A DNA stretch of 64,000 bases from JADJOY01 sp016713535 [NCBI: Deltaproteobacteria bacterium]. Lineage in GTDB: Bacteria > JADJOY01. The stretch spans positions 159,234-223,233 of the forward strand of contig JADJOY010000017.1 of the NCBI GenBank assembly GCA_016713535.1. The letters run 5' to 3'. Every line of letters starts with the position of its first letter. The first letter of the stretch is position 1. Under the pieces are notes generated by a model. That model saw nothing but the letters and a program-made list of their open reading frames with translations. It was not told the DNA's origin and ran no database searches. Shown in pieces: positions 8,603 to 17,533 of this stretch. The position numbers and the translations under genes are program-made.

Positions 8603-8800
8603 ATGACGAACGAGACACCCGCCGTTGCCGAGGACGCGCCCCTCAAGAAGCCTTCTCTGCTCGAGGAGTTCGTGTGGTTCCTCAAGCACGAGAAGAAGTG
8701 GTGGCTCGGCTTCATCATCGCCATCCTGGTCGTGCTCTCGGCGTTCATCTTCCTGACGGAAAACAACGCCGTGATGCCGTTCATCTACACGATCTTCTGA
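8603..8800 (+). CDS. DUF5989 family small membrane protein
   Basis: This 65-residue protein ends in the DUF5989 hallmark: basic-aromatic HEKKWWLGFI, one hydrophobic helix (FIIAILVVLSAFIFL), then NNAVMPFIYTIF at the C terminus. Proteins of this family usually sit beside SxtJ-like and carbamoyltransferase or glycosyltransferase genes; the function is not established. An upstream GTG at 8594 would add three residues but sits only 3 bases from GGAG, so the ATG at 8603 (12 bases away) is preferred. Confidence 0.8.
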   Translation: MTNETPAVAEDAPLKKPSLLEEFVWFLKHEKKWWLGFIIAILVVLSAFIFLTENNAVMPFIYTIF

Positions 8801-8999
8801 TCTCCCGCGGTGGCGGCGCGGCCCACACCGTAGGTGGGCGCGCCTCGGTTCGTGTGCATTCGTGGCGGGCGCCGGTTCCCACCCCCCCCTTCGCCGGTGC
8901 GAGGAAATCCGGTCCACGGACTCTCGGTGACCGGAGGTGAAGTGAGCCTGGGTAGGGGACTCGGATGACGAGTCCCGCCCTTCGCGAGCCGGAGCCAGC

Positions 9000-10147
9000 G
9001 TGCGGGTCGGAATCGACATCACCTCATTGCTCGTGACGAGTGGCGGCGTCGGCCGCTACTTGCGGAACGCGGTCGCCGGGCTGCTCAGGGCCGACGCGCC
9101 GGCGCGTTACCGCTTCTTCCCCGTCGACTTCGATCGCGTAAAGGATGGCGAGAGCGCGCTCTGGGCGTCGCGCGCGCGGGGGCGCTGGCCCGGGCTCTTC
9201 TCCGCGCTCGGGATCTGGTCGGCCGCGGGCTGGAACCTGATCGGACGGCCGTCCCAGGACTGGTTCACGGGACCGGTCGACGTGTTCCACACCTCCGACC
9301 TGGTACCGTTGCCGCGCCGCACCGGGCGCATCGTCTCGACGATCTACGATCTCGCGCCGGAGATCCTCCCCGAGGCGCACAACCCGCGGCTCAGGCTGTT
9401 GCACCAGCTTCGCAACCGCGACATCGCGCGGCGCTCGGACGTGGTGGTGGCGATCAGCGAGAGCACCAAACGCGACGTCGTGCGCTATCTCGGCGTCGAC
9501 CCGGAGCGGGTGCAGGTGGTGTACGGCGGTGTGTCCGCGGCGTTCCATCCCCGACCCGAGGAAGAGGTCGAGGAAGCCCGCGTCCGCTACGGCCTCGACA
9601 AGGCCTACCTGATCTTCGTCGGCACCATCGAGCCGCGCAAGAACCTGGTGCGCCTGGTGCGCGCCTTCGCGCGCCTGCGCAAGCAGGGTGTGGATCCGGA
9701 CCTCGCCTTGGTGCTCGTCGGCCGCCGCGGGTGGCGCTGGGAAGAGGTGGACCGCGAGATCGAGGCGCTCGGGCTCACCACGCACGTGCGTCAGCTCGGC
9801 TACGTTCCCGAGCACGACCTGCCGGCGCTACTGACCGGGGCACAGGCGCTCGTGTACCCGTCGCTCTACGAGGATTCGGGTTCCCGCCGCTCGAGGCGAT
9901 GGCGTGCGGCACGCCCGCCGTTGCGTCGGCGGTGTCGTCGATCCCCGAGGTCGTCGACGGCGCGGGTGTGCTCGTCGATCCCCATCGGGAGGATGCGATC
10001 GCCGACGGCATCGGGCTGGTGCTCTCCGATCGCGAGCTTCGCGAGCGCCTCGTCGACGCGGGGCGCAAGCGCGCCGGGCTCTTCCCGTGGGATCGCACCG
10101 GCCGCTCGCTCTACGAGGTCTATCGCTCGGTCGCGGAGCGCTCGTGA
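9000..10147 (+). CDS. Glycosyltransferase family 1/4, interrupted by a one-base deletion
   Basis: The protein starts at GTG 9000 (MRVGIDITSLL) behind GGAGCCA and runs as a normal GT4 enzyme: DVFHTSDLVPLP, STIYDLAPEI, VVAISESTKRDVV, IFVGTIEPRKNL, YPSLYE. At about 9872-9874 the frame breaks: the donor-site motif FGFPPLEAMACGTPAVAS continues in another frame to the TGA at 10145-10147. Restoring one base (GAGGA to GAGGGA) gives YEGFGFPPLEAMACG, a perfect family motif, and a 382-residue protein. The next gene starts in a GTGA overlap with the repaired stop, so I judge this an indel error or a very recent mutation rather than an old pseudogene. Confidence 0.85.
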
Positions 10148-10968
10148 GCGCGCTGGACCGTCCCCGTCCGCGCACGCTGATCCTGATCCCGGCCTACGAC
10201 GAAGCCGCGACCATCGGAGACGTGGTGTCGCGCGTCCGGCGCGTGGCACCCGGCGTCGCGGTGCTCGTGGTCGACGACGGATCGCGCGACCGCACTGCCG
10301 CGCTCGCGCGCAACGCCGGCGCCATGGTGGTGAGGCACCCCTTCAATCTCGGCCACGGCGCGGCGCTGCAGACCGGCTATCGCTTCGCGCGCGAGCGCGA
10401 CTTCGGCTTCGTCATCCAGCTCGACGCGGACGGCCAACACGAGCCGCGCGACATCACCGTCATCGCGAAGGCGCTCACCGACGGCGGCTGCGACATCGTG
10501 CTGGGCTCGCGCTTCCTGGGCGGCGCCGCGTACCCGATCTCGCTGGTGCGGCGCACCACGATCCGTTTCTTCGCGGCGCTGGTGCGCGCCCTCACCGGAT
10601 GGCGCATCACCGACCCGACCTCGGGGTTCCAGGGCCTGTCGCGGGCCGCGTTCGCGTTCCACTGCGCCGATCACTTCCCGGCTGACTTCCCGGACGCGGA
10701 CGTGATCGTGATGGCGGAGCGCGCGGGGCTGCGGCTCCGCGAGGTGCCGGTGCGGATGTACGCGCCGCGCCCCGGTCGCAGCATGCATCCCGGCTGGATC
10801 AAGCTCTACTACGTGTTCAAGCAGCTCGTGTCCCTCGGCATGGTCGTGCTCGCCACGGGCATCCGGCGTCGCGGTGACGGCTCGGCGTGGACCGGCGTCG
10901 CTCCAACGGCCCGGTCGTGGGCGAGCGAGTCGAGTGGCGCGCGCGCCTCATCCTCGCGCCGCTCATGA
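10144..10968 (+). CDS. Family 2 glycosyltransferase (polyprenyl-phosphate sugar synthase type)
   Basis: This 274-residue GT-A enzyme has all family 2 landmarks: ILIPAYDEAATIGDVV, VVDDGSRDRT, GHGAALQTGYRFA, QLDADGQHEP (the metal-binding DxD), GSRFLGGAAYP and DPTSGFQG. It most resembles dolichol/undecaprenyl-phosphate mannosyl- or glucosyltransferases without their C-terminal membrane helices. The start is GTG 10144, overlapping the previous stop by four bases. The following DUF2304 gene overlaps by four bases as well. It probably loads a sugar onto a polyprenyl carrier for use by other transferases. Confidence 0.88.
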   Translation: MSALDRPRPRTLILIPAYDEAATIGDVVSRVRRVAPGVAVLVVDDGSRDRTAALARNAGAMVVRHPFNLGHGAALQTGYRFARERDFGFVIQLDADGQHEPRDITVIAKALTDGGCDIVLGSRFLGGAAYPISLVRRTTIRFFAALVRALTGWRITDPTSGFQGLSRAAFAFHCADHFPADFPDADVIVMAERAGLRLREVPVRMYAPRPGRSMHPGWIKLYYVFKQLVSLGMVVLATGIRRRGDGSAWTGVAPTARSWASESSGARASSSRRS

Positions 10969-11309
10969 CCGAGACCCAGCAGCGCTTCGCTCTGGCCACG
11001 GCGCTCGGCTTGTTGCTGCTGATCGTCGAGCTGGTGCGCCGGCGCCGCCTGAGCCCCGCCTTCGCGTGGGGCTGGCTGGTGGTGGGCGTCGGGATCATGG
11101 GGCTGGTGATCTGGTACGACGGGCTGCTCTACCTGACGCGTCTCATCGGCGCCGTCGCCCCCACCTCTACGCTCTTCCTGTTCGGCATCCTTTTCCTCCT
11201 GCTGGCGTGCCTGCAGTTCTCGATGCGGATCACCTCGCTCGAGGAGCGCCTCAAGGTCCTCGCGCAGGAGATCGCGCTGCTGCGTGGGCGCCACGACGAG
11301 CCCGAGTGA
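10965..11309 (+). CDS. DUF2304 family membrane protein
   Basis: This 114-residue protein has three hydrophobic segments (FALATALGLLLLIVELV; FAWGWLVVGVGIMGLVIW; STLFLFGILFLLLACLQF) and ends in a charged coiled coil (SLEERLKVLAQEIALLRGR). That layout and size match DUF2304 proteins, which are regularly encoded next to family 2 glycosyltransferases and are thought to assist lipid-linked sugar synthesis or flipping. The start is the ATG in an ATGA overlap with the transferase gene. Confidence 0.82.
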   Translation: MTETQQRFALATALGLLLLIVELVRRRRLSPAFAWGWLVVGVGIMGLVIWYDGLLYLTRLIGAVAPTSTLFLFGILFLLLACLQFSMRITSLEERLKVLAQEIALLRGRHDEPE

Positions 11310-11312
11310 CCC

Positions 11313-12221
11313 GTGTCGGCGCACCTCGACGCGTACCTGGCGTTCCTGGCGGTGGAGAAGGGATTGGCGCCCAATTCGCTCGACGGCTACGCGCGGGATC
11401 TCGGCAAGTACGAGGAGCACCTCGAGCGTCACGGGCGCGACGCGCTCGGCGCGGAACGAACCGAGGTCGTCGCGTTCCTCAAGCTCCTCGTGGACGGGGG
11501 GCTCGCGCCGTCGAGCGTGTCGCGCGCGCTGTCGGCCGTGCGCGGCTTTCACCGCCACCTGGTGCGCGAGGGAATCCGCGCCACGAATCCCACCACCGAG
11601 ATCGATCGCCCGCGCCGAGGCCTCAAGCTGCCGAGCGTGCTCAGCGTGGAGGAGATCGAGCGGCTCGTGACCTCGCCCGCGGGCGACTCGCCGAAGGACC
11701 TCCGCGACCGTGCCATGCTCGAGCTCCTCTACGCCTCGGGGTTGCGGGTGAGCGAGATCGTTGGGCTCGGAACGCTGGACGTGGACCTCGGGTCGGGGCT
11801 CGTCACCGTGCTGGGCAAGGGCTCGAAGCAGCGCGTCGTGCCGCTCGGTGAAGAGGCCCACGCCCGGGTGTCCAGCTACCTCGCACACGGCCGGCGGCTC
11901 CTCGACCGCACGCGCCGCAGCCCGATGCTCTTCCTCAACACCCGCGGAGGCAAGCTCACGCGCCAGGGTTTCTGGAAGATCCTGCGCGCGCGAGCGCGGC
12001 AAGCCGGACTGGCGCGGCGAGTGACGCCCCACACCCTGCGCCACAGCTTCGCGACCCACCTCCTCGAGGGTGGCGCCGACATCCGCACGGTCCAGGTGCT
12101 GCTCGGCCACGCCGACGTGTCGACCACCCAGATCTACACGCACGTGAGCCGCGACTCGCTCCGGCGCGTGTACGAGCGTGCCCACCCGCGAGCGCGGCCG
12201 GCACGGCGAGCGCGCTCGTGA
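11313..12221 (+). CDS. xerD: Site-specific tyrosine recombinase XerD/XerC
   Basis: This 302-residue recombinase has the usual N-terminal SAM-like core-binding domain (about residues 1-85) and a C-terminal catalytic domain. All active-site residues are seen: Arg in ASGLRVSE, Lys in GKGSKQR, His-X2-Arg in HTLRHSF, His in LGHADVSTT and the Tyr nucleophile in QIYTHV. It should resolve chromosome dimers at dif in the terminus at division. Size and lack of extra domains argue against a phage integrase. The start is GTG 11313. It overlaps the downstream nucleotidyltransferase gene by four bases. Confidence 0.92.
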   Translation: MSAHLDAYLAFLAVEKGLAPNSLDGYARDLGKYEEHLERHGRDALGAERTEVVAFLKLLVDGGLAPSSVSRALSAVRGFHRHLVREGIRATNPTTEIDRPRRGLKLPSVLSVEEIERLVTSPAGDSPKDLRDRAMLELLYASGLRVSEIVGLGTLDVDLGSGLVTVLGKGSKQRVVPLGEEAHARVSSYLAHGRRLLDRTRRSPMLFLNTRGGKLTRQGFWKILRARARQAGLARRVTPHTLRHSFATHLLEGGADIRTVQVLLGHADVSTTQIYTHVSRDSLRRVYERAHPRARPARRARS

Positions 12222-13849
12222 CCCACCGTCCCGTGCCCGTCCCGGAGCGGATGGTCGCGTTGCCCCGCTCGATCCCTCTGCGCGAGGCGCACGTGAACTG
12301 GGGTAACGCGCCAGCGGCGTGGCTCGCGGACGGCGTGGCGGGCGAGGTGGTGCTACGCGACGACCTCGCGCGCGCTCTCGCTCACGGTCTCGGCGACCAT
12401 CCTCTGGCGTCGATCGCGCGTACCGACGTCCCGGAGGAGGATCCGGCGGGCGCCGAGCCCGCGGGCCCGCGCCGCGGCGCGACGGCGCTCGGCTGGACCC
12501 TCGTCCCGCCGGAAGGCGACCAACGGTGGATCTTCCGTGTTCCGGTCGACGTTGCGCCGAACCGTGCCCTCGCCGAACGTGCCATGGCGCGGCTGTTACC
12601 TCCCGCGGCCTTCGACGTGCTGCGCGAGATGGGAGGGTTCGCGGCGGGTCGCGGCGCGGCGGTGCTGGCCGTCGGCGGGTTGGTGCGGGACCTGGCGGTC
12701 GGGCTGCCGTTCCAGGAGATGGACCTCGACCTGCTGGTCGAGGGCGACGCGATCGCGCTGGCTCGGGCCTGGGGACGGACCCGGGGCTACGCCGTCCGCG
12801 CGCATCCGGCGTTCGGCACCGCGAAATGCTCGGCGGCCGGAGCGATCGAGGTCGACCTCGCGTCGATGAGGTACGAGCGCTATGCCGCGCCCGGCGCGCT
12901 ACCGACCGTCGCACCGGGCACGCTGGTCGACGACCTTCATCGTCGCGACTTCACGGCCAACGCGCTCGCGCTGCGGCTCTCGCCGGAGCACTTCGGTGCG
13001 GTCGTCGACCCGTTCGACGGATGGGGCGACCTCGAGCGCAGGATCCTGCGCCCTCATCATCCGCTGAGCTTCGTCGACGATCCCACCCGGCTGCTGCGCT
13101 CCGCCCGCTACCGAGCTCGGCTCGGGCTCGTCGCCGACGCCGGGCACGAGCGCGCGCGGGAGCTCGCGCTCGCCGCGCGAGCGATCGACCGCGTGTCGGG
13201 TTCCCGGCTCTTCGCCGACCTGACCCGCATCCTCGTCGAGCTGGATCCGGTGGCTCCGCTCGCGCTCCTCGCGGGTGAGGGCGTCGTGCGTGCCGTTCAT
13301 CCGGCGCTCCACGGTTGGCTCACGGGAGTCGATCGCCTACGGCGCGTACGCGAGGTACAGGCTACCTGGCCCGAACCGCTTGCGGCGGTGGACGCGGCGA
13401 TCCCGTCGCTCGCGGCGCTCGCGTGGGAGGCCGACGCCGACTCGATCCTCCAGGTGCGGCGTCGCCTCGCGCCGCCGGGACGCGCCGGCGGACGCCTCGA
13501 GCTCGAGGTGCCGCGTGCTCGAGCCATCGCGGAGAAGCTCGCCGACCACGAGGCGGTCCGGCCGAGTGTGGCGTACAAGCTGCTCCACGATCTGCCGGGT
13601 GCGCTGCTGGTCACCATCGCCGCCCTCGGCGGAGCCGGCGCGGCGAGCGCGGTGCGGCGCTTCGTCGAGACGTCGCGCCACGTCGCGATCAGCACCTCGG
13701 GAGACGACCTGCGCGCGCTCGGCTTCGAGCCGGGGCCGGTCTTCGGCCGCATCCAGGCGCGGCTGAGGACCGCCCGCCTCGACGGTGAGGTACACGATCG
13801 CGAGTCGGAGCTGGCGCTGGTTCGACGGGAGTTTCTAGCCGTCGATTGA
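12218..13849 (+). CDS. CCA-adding enzyme / poly(A) polymerase family protein
   Basis: This 543-residue protein has a class II nucleotidyltransferase head: VLAVGGLVRDLAVG, then EMDLDLLVEGDA with the catalytic Asp-X-Asp, followed by RRDFTANALAL and RPHHPLSFVDDPTRLLRSARYRAR, the RNA- and NTP-binding region. About 130 residues precede the head; GEVVLRDDLARALAHGLGDHP resembles the end of a CBS domain as found in larger delta-type homologues, so this may be a shortened descendant. It should add or repair tRNA 3' CCA or poly-A ends. The gene is coupled to xerD by a GTGA overlap. Confidence 0.85.
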   Translation: MTHRPVPVPERMVALPRSIPLREAHVNWGNAPAAWLADGVAGEVVLRDDLARALAHGLGDHPLASIARTDVPEEDPAGAEPAGPRRGATALGWTLVPPEGDQRWIFRVPVDVAPNRALAERAMARLLPPAAFDVLREMGGFAAGRGAAVLAVGGLVRDLAVGLPFQEMDLDLLVEGDAIALARAWGRTRGYAVRAHPAFGTAKCSAAGAIEVDLASMRYERYAAPGALPTVAPGTLVDDLHRRDFTANALALRLSPEHFGAVVDPFDGWGDLERRILRPHHPLSFVDDPTRLLRSARYRARLGLVADAGHERARELALAARAIDRVSGSRLFADLTRILVELDPVAPLALLAGEGVVRAVHPALHGWLTGVDRLRRVREVQATWPEPLAAVDAAIPSLAALAWEADADSILQVRRRLAPPGRAGGRLELEVPRARAIAEKLADHEAVRPSVAYKLLHDLPGALLVTIAALGGAGAASAVRRFVETSRHVAISTSGDDLRALGFEPGPVFGRIQARLRTARLDGEVHDRESELALVRREFLAVD

Positions 13850-14036
13850 CGGTGCGCAGCGCGCCGCGATCACGTCGTCGGTTCCTTGCTTGGTCGGGGG
13901 CGGATCGCTATTCTCCGCCCGCTCCGCCCCCCCGAGCGGCCGCTCTCGCGGACGTCTGCACGGGATGGGACGGCGGTCGTGTCGTGAGCCGGCACGGGCT
14001 CGACGGCACCGCATTCACGAAATCCCGAGATCATCG

Positions 14037-15044
14037 ATGACCGAACCACAGCGCGAACGCGTGCTGAGTGGCACCCGACCCACCGGGCGCTTGCACCTCG
14101 GGCACCTGCACGGTGCGCTCCTCAACTGGGTGAGCCTCCAGCAGCAATACGACTGCTTCTTCTTCGTCGCCGACTGGCATGCGCTGACCAGCGAGTACGA
14201 GACGTCGGGCGTCATCGCCGCCAACGTCCGCGAGCTGGTCGCCGACTGGCTCGGGGCCGGGCTCGACCCGGAGCGGGCGACGCTCTTCGTCCAGTCGAAG
14301 GTCAAGGAGCACGCCGAGCTGTTCCTGATCCTCGGCATGATCACCCCGCTCGGATGGCTGGAGCGCAATCCAACCTACAAGGAGATGCAAGAAAACCTGA
14401 CCGCCAAGGACCTGAGCACCTTCGGGTTCCTCGGCTATCCGGTGCTCCAGGCGAGCGACATCCTGGCTTACAGGGCGCACCACGTGCCGGTCGGCGTCGA
14501 CCAGCTCCCGCACCTCGAGATCACGCGAGAGATCGCGCGACGGTTCAACTTCCTGTTCCGGAACACGTTCCCCGAGCCGCAGGCGCTGCTCACGAAGTCC
14601 TCCAAGGTCGCGGGTACCGACGGCCGGAAGATGAGCAAGAGCTACGGCAACACCCTCGACCTCGCCGACACGCCCGACACGCTGCGCGCCAAGGTGAAGA
14701 CCATGTTCACCGATCCGCAGCGCAAGCGCCGCAACGATCCGGGCGACCCCGAGGTGTGCCCCGTCTACCAGCTACACCGCCTCTACCATCCCGACGCCGA
14801 GCGCGTGGCCGAGATCGGCGCGGACTGCAGGGCCGCGAAGATCGGCTGCGTCGACTGCAAGAAGGAGATGGTCGAGCACCTGATCACCGGTACGGAGGCG
14901 GTGCGCGAGCGCCGCGCCGCCGCGCTCGCCAGGCCCGGCTACATCGAGGACGTGCTCGATCACGGCAACCTTCGTGCGCGAGCAATCGCCTCGCACACGC
15001 TCGACGCCGTCCGCGCCGCCGTGGGATTGCCGACCGAGCCATGA
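14037..15044 (+). CDS. trpS: Tryptophanyl-tRNA synthetase
   Basis: This 335-residue class I aminoacyl-tRNA synthetase attaches tryptophan to tRNA-Trp. It carries the HIGH-equivalent motif GRLHLGHLHGAL and the KMSKS loop DGRKMSKSYGNT. GVDQLPHLEITREIARRFN is typical of the bacterial TrpRS family. ATG 14037 is preferred over upstream in-frame codons because the conserved N terminus (LSGTRPTGRLH) begins ten residues later. The TGA overlaps the scpA start (ATGA), tying it to the scpA-scpB-rluB run. Confidence 0.96.
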   Translation: MTEPQRERVLSGTRPTGRLHLGHLHGALLNWVSLQQQYDCFFFVADWHALTSEYETSGVIAANVRELVADWLGAGLDPERATLFVQSKVKEHAELFLILGMITPLGWLERNPTYKEMQENLTAKDLSTFGFLGYPVLQASDILAYRAHHVPVGVDQLPHLEITREIARRFNFLFRNTFPEPQALLTKSSKVAGTDGRKMSKSYGNTLDLADTPDTLRAKVKTMFTDPQRKRRNDPGDPEVCPVYQLHRLYHPDAERVAEIGADCRAAKIGCVDCKKEMVEHLITGTEAVRERRAAALARPGYIEDVLDHGNLRARAIASHTLDAVRAAVGLPTEP

Positions 15045-15907
15045 GCCAGCCGGAGTCGACCGCGCTGGACCCGGGAGAGGGGGGTGAGGACCGCCCGCCG
15101 ACCGGCGAGAGCTCGATCCGCGTCCGACTCGACATCTTCGAAGGTCCGCTCGACCTGTTGCTCTATCTGCTCCGCAAGGAGCAGGTGAGCATCTACGACA
15201 TCCCCATCGCCAAGATCACCGAGCAGTACCTCGGCACGCTCAAGCTCATCCAGGAGCTCAATCTCGACGTGGCGGGTGAGTTCCTGGTGATGGCGGCGAC
15301 GCTGCTGCACATCAAGTCGCGCATGTTGTTGCCGACTCCGCCGAGCGAGGACGGCGCCCAGGACAACGGGCCCGACCCCCGAGCCGAGCTGGTCCAGGCG
15401 CTTCTCGAGTACCAGCGCTTCCGGCTGGCCGCCGAGGAGCTCGCCACGCGTCCGCTCCTCGGGCGCGACGAGTTCGTGCGCGGAGGACTCGGCCAGGATC
15501 CGCTCGGCGAAGCGCCCGAGCCGCGCGTCTCCGCGGGCATCGTGGATCTGGTCACCGCGTTCCGTGGGCTGCTCGAGCGGCTGGTCGGCACCGATGCGCA
15601 CCAGGTGTTCCTGGAGTCGGTGAGCCTCACCGACCGCATCAACCAGATCCTCGAGCTGCTCCCAGCCCAGGGCTCGGTGCTCTTCGAGGACGTGTTCCGC
15701 CCCTTCTACGGAGATGCCCGTCCGGGGACCCAGCGCTACGAGCTGGTGGTGACGTTCCTGGCGATCCTGGAGCTGGTTCGAATCCGTGTCATCCGCGCCA
15801 ACCAGGAACACGCCTTCGGGCCCATCGTGATCGAACGCGCCGTGGCGCTGGACTCCACCGAAGAGGCGCGTGTTGCCGACGAGATCGCCAAGATCGAGGA
15901 AACGTGA
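15041..15907 (+). CDS. scpA: Segregation and condensation protein A
   Basis: This 288-residue kleisin bridges SMC heads in the bacterial condensin complex. The N-terminal SMC-neck-binding region is typical (VRLDIFEGPLDLLLYLLRKEQVSIYDIPIAKITEQYL), followed by EFLVMAATLLHIKSRMLLP and a C-terminal winged helix (VVTFLAILELVRIRVIRANQ) that binds the SMC head. Its start overlaps the trpS stop and its own TGA overlaps scpB by four bases, so expression of the condensin subunits is coupled. No smc gene lies in the window. Confidence 0.96.
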   Translation: MSQPESTALDPGEGGEDRPPTGESSIRVRLDIFEGPLDLLLYLLRKEQVSIYDIPIAKITEQYLGTLKLIQELNLDVAGEFLVMAATLLHIKSRMLLPTPPSEDGAQDNGPDPRAELVQALLEYQRFRLAAEELATRPLLGRDEFVRGGLGQDPLGEAPEPRVSAGIVDLVTAFRGLLERLVGTDAHQVFLESVSLTDRINQILELLPAQGSVLFEDVFRPFYGDARPGTQRYELVVTFLAILELVRIRVIRANQEHAFGPIVIERAVALDSTEEARVADEIAKIEET

Positions 15908-17073
15908 GCACTCCCGACGCACCGCAAGACGAGCAGGCTGGCCTCGAGAGCGACGAAGCTCGCGCGGACGCCTCGGCGGTCCCGGCCGAGGCCGAACTGA
16001 CCGCCGAACCGGTCGCTCCGCCCGCCGAGGATGGGGATACCTCGTCCACCCCCGCGGGTGACGAACCCGACGGCTCGTCGGTGGAGGCGGACCCGGTCGA
16101 TGCGGAGGGCGTGATCGCGGAGGAGCCTGCGCGGGACCCGGATCCGCACGGCGAGGACGTCCAGGCCTCCGAGCCCGCGCCGCTCGATGCGACGGCGGAG
16201 AGCGAGCTCGACGAACCGAGCGAGCCCGAACCCGAAGGCGCGCCCGCCGCCGTGGCGTCGGACGCAGCCGAGGTCGAGGTCGAGGAGGATGCACCTCCGT
16301 CGGTGCTCGATCGCGGGCTCGTGGAGGCGCTGCTCTTCGCCGCGGACGAGCCGCTCACGCCCGCGCAGATCAAGAAGGTGCTCGGCGGCGTGGAAACCAG
16401 CGAGGTTCGCGCCGTGCTGGAAGCAATCCGCGCCGAGCTCGACGACCGCAAGGCGGGCTTCGCGCTGATCGAAGTTGCCGGCGGCTTCCAGTTCCGTACC
16501 CGTGCGGAGTTCGGGGGGTGGATCCGGCAGCTGCGGTCGGACAAGCCGCCCAAGCTCTCGAAGCCGGCGCTCGAGACGCTGGCGGTGGTGTCATACAAGC
16601 AGCCGGTGACCCGCGCCGAGATCGAGGCCATCCGGCGGGTCGACACCGGGGCTGTCCTCAAGACGCTGCTCGACCGGCGGCTGCTGAAGGTCGTCGGCAC
16701 CAAGGACGTGCCGGGGCGGCCCGCTCTGTACGGCACCAGCAAGGAGTTCCTCGAGGTCTTTCGCCTCAAGAGCTTGAAGGAGCTGCCGACCCTCAAGGAG
16801 ATCCGAGACGTCGCCGTGGAAATGGGCGATGCTCTCGACGTTCCGCGCGAGCTCTTGCCCGAGGACGTCGCGGCCGCGCTGCCGCCGCTCGAGGGGCCGG
16901 AGGACATGACGGCCGAGGCCGCCGCGGAACCCGGTGAAGAGGGAGGCGAACCGGTGGCGAGCGCCGAAGACGACGGCGCGATCGAACCGCCGGCCATCGC
17001 CGAGGAGCCGAGCGGCTCCGATGAACACGAACCAGCGCCCAGCCCGCCGTCCGCGGAGGCCGAGGAGGACTGA
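15904..17073 (+). CDS. scpB: Segregation and condensation protein B with long acidic extensions
   Basis: This 389-residue protein has the ScpB tandem winged-helix core at about residues 135-310 (GLVEALLFAADEPLTPAQI; LETLAVVSYKQPVTRAEIEAIRRVD; VGTKDVPGRPALYGTSKEFLEVF). The core is flanked by an acidic, Pro/Ala-rich N-terminal extension of about 130 residues and a similar C-terminal tail of about 75. Usual ScpB proteins are near 200 residues, so the tails nearly double it. The start is GTG 15904 in a GTGA overlap with scpA. Four bases separate it from an even more acidic small protein. Confidence 0.94.
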   Translation: MSTPDAPQDEQAGLESDEARADASAVPAEAELTAEPVAPPAEDGDTSSTPAGDEPDGSSVEADPVDAEGVIAEEPARDPDPHGEDVQASEPAPLDATAESELDEPSEPEPEGAPAAVASDAAEVEVEEDAPPSVLDRGLVEALLFAADEPLTPAQIKKVLGGVETSEVRAVLEAIRAELDDRKAGFALIEVAGGFQFRTRAEFGGWIRQLRSDKPPKLSKPALETLAVVSYKQPVTRAEIEAIRRVDTGAVLKTLLDRRLLKVVGTKDVPGRPALYGTSKEFLEVFRLKSLKELPTLKEIRDVAVEMGDALDVPRELLPEDVAAALPPLEGPEDMTAEAAAEPGEEGGEPVASAEDDGAIEPPAIAEEPSGSDEHEPAPSPPSAEAEED

Positions 17074-17077
17074 CGAA

Positions 17078-17374
17078 ATGAACGCCGATGCCGCAGTTGC
17101 CCTTCACCCCGCCAGCGAGGACCGCGACGAGGAGCTCGATCTCGAGACCCTGATCGGTGCCCCCGACGAGGACGAGGACGAAGAGGACGAGGAAGACTTC
17201 GACGAGGAAGATTTCGACGAAGACGAGGACGACGAGCTCGACGACGAGGACGAAGACGAGGACGAAGACGAGGACGACGACTTCGACGAAGACGACTTCG
17301 ACGATGACGACGACGAGGATGACGAGGACGACGAGGACGAGGAAGACGAGGACTGGGACGACGAGGACGACTGA
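17078..17374 (+). CDS. Ultra-acidic small protein (98 aa)
   Basis: After a 28-residue mixed N terminus (MNADAAVALHPASED, LDLETLIGAP) the remaining 70 or so residues are almost entirely Asp and Glu, broken only by four Phe, one Leu and one Trp. The DNA is a run of GAC/GAG/GAA codons. It begins four bases after the scpB stop and precedes rluB, so it should be cotranscribed with condensin genes. Acidic tails of this kind mimic nucleic acid or bind basic proteins (compare the C terminus of the RNA polymerase delta subunit), but there is no folded domain to support a specific role. Because the codons are repetitive, the length may vary or be misassembled. Confidence 0.65.
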   Translation: MNADAAVALHPASEDRDEELDLETLIGAPDEDEDEEDEEDFDEEDFDEDEDDELDDEDEDEDEDEDDDFDEDDFDDDDDEDDEDDEDEEDEDWDDEDD

Positions 17375-17533
17375 GCCGGCTCGTCCGGCCTGGTGCGGAC
17401 GCTGGCGCTCGACCGGCGCGCGTGCGCACGGGTGGCCGCGGGGCTGAAGCCGCCCGCGGAGAGCGCCTTGGGCCCCCTGACAGTGGGGCCGCGCTGCCTC
17501 GCACCGAGCCGACCCGAACCCGGAAGCTCACCG

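Noticed and set aside
9000-10685. One 561-residue protein read through the glycosyltransferase frameshift
   Set aside because: After residue 290 the sequence is Arg/Ser noise, while the family motif FGFPPLEAMACG continues in another frame and the next gene occupies 10144-10968.
11313-12221. Integrase of a prophage or integrative element
   Set aside because: It has XerD length and motifs and lies in the conserved cca-trpS-scpA-scpB-rluB neighbourhood. No phage or conjugation genes or attachment repeats are present.
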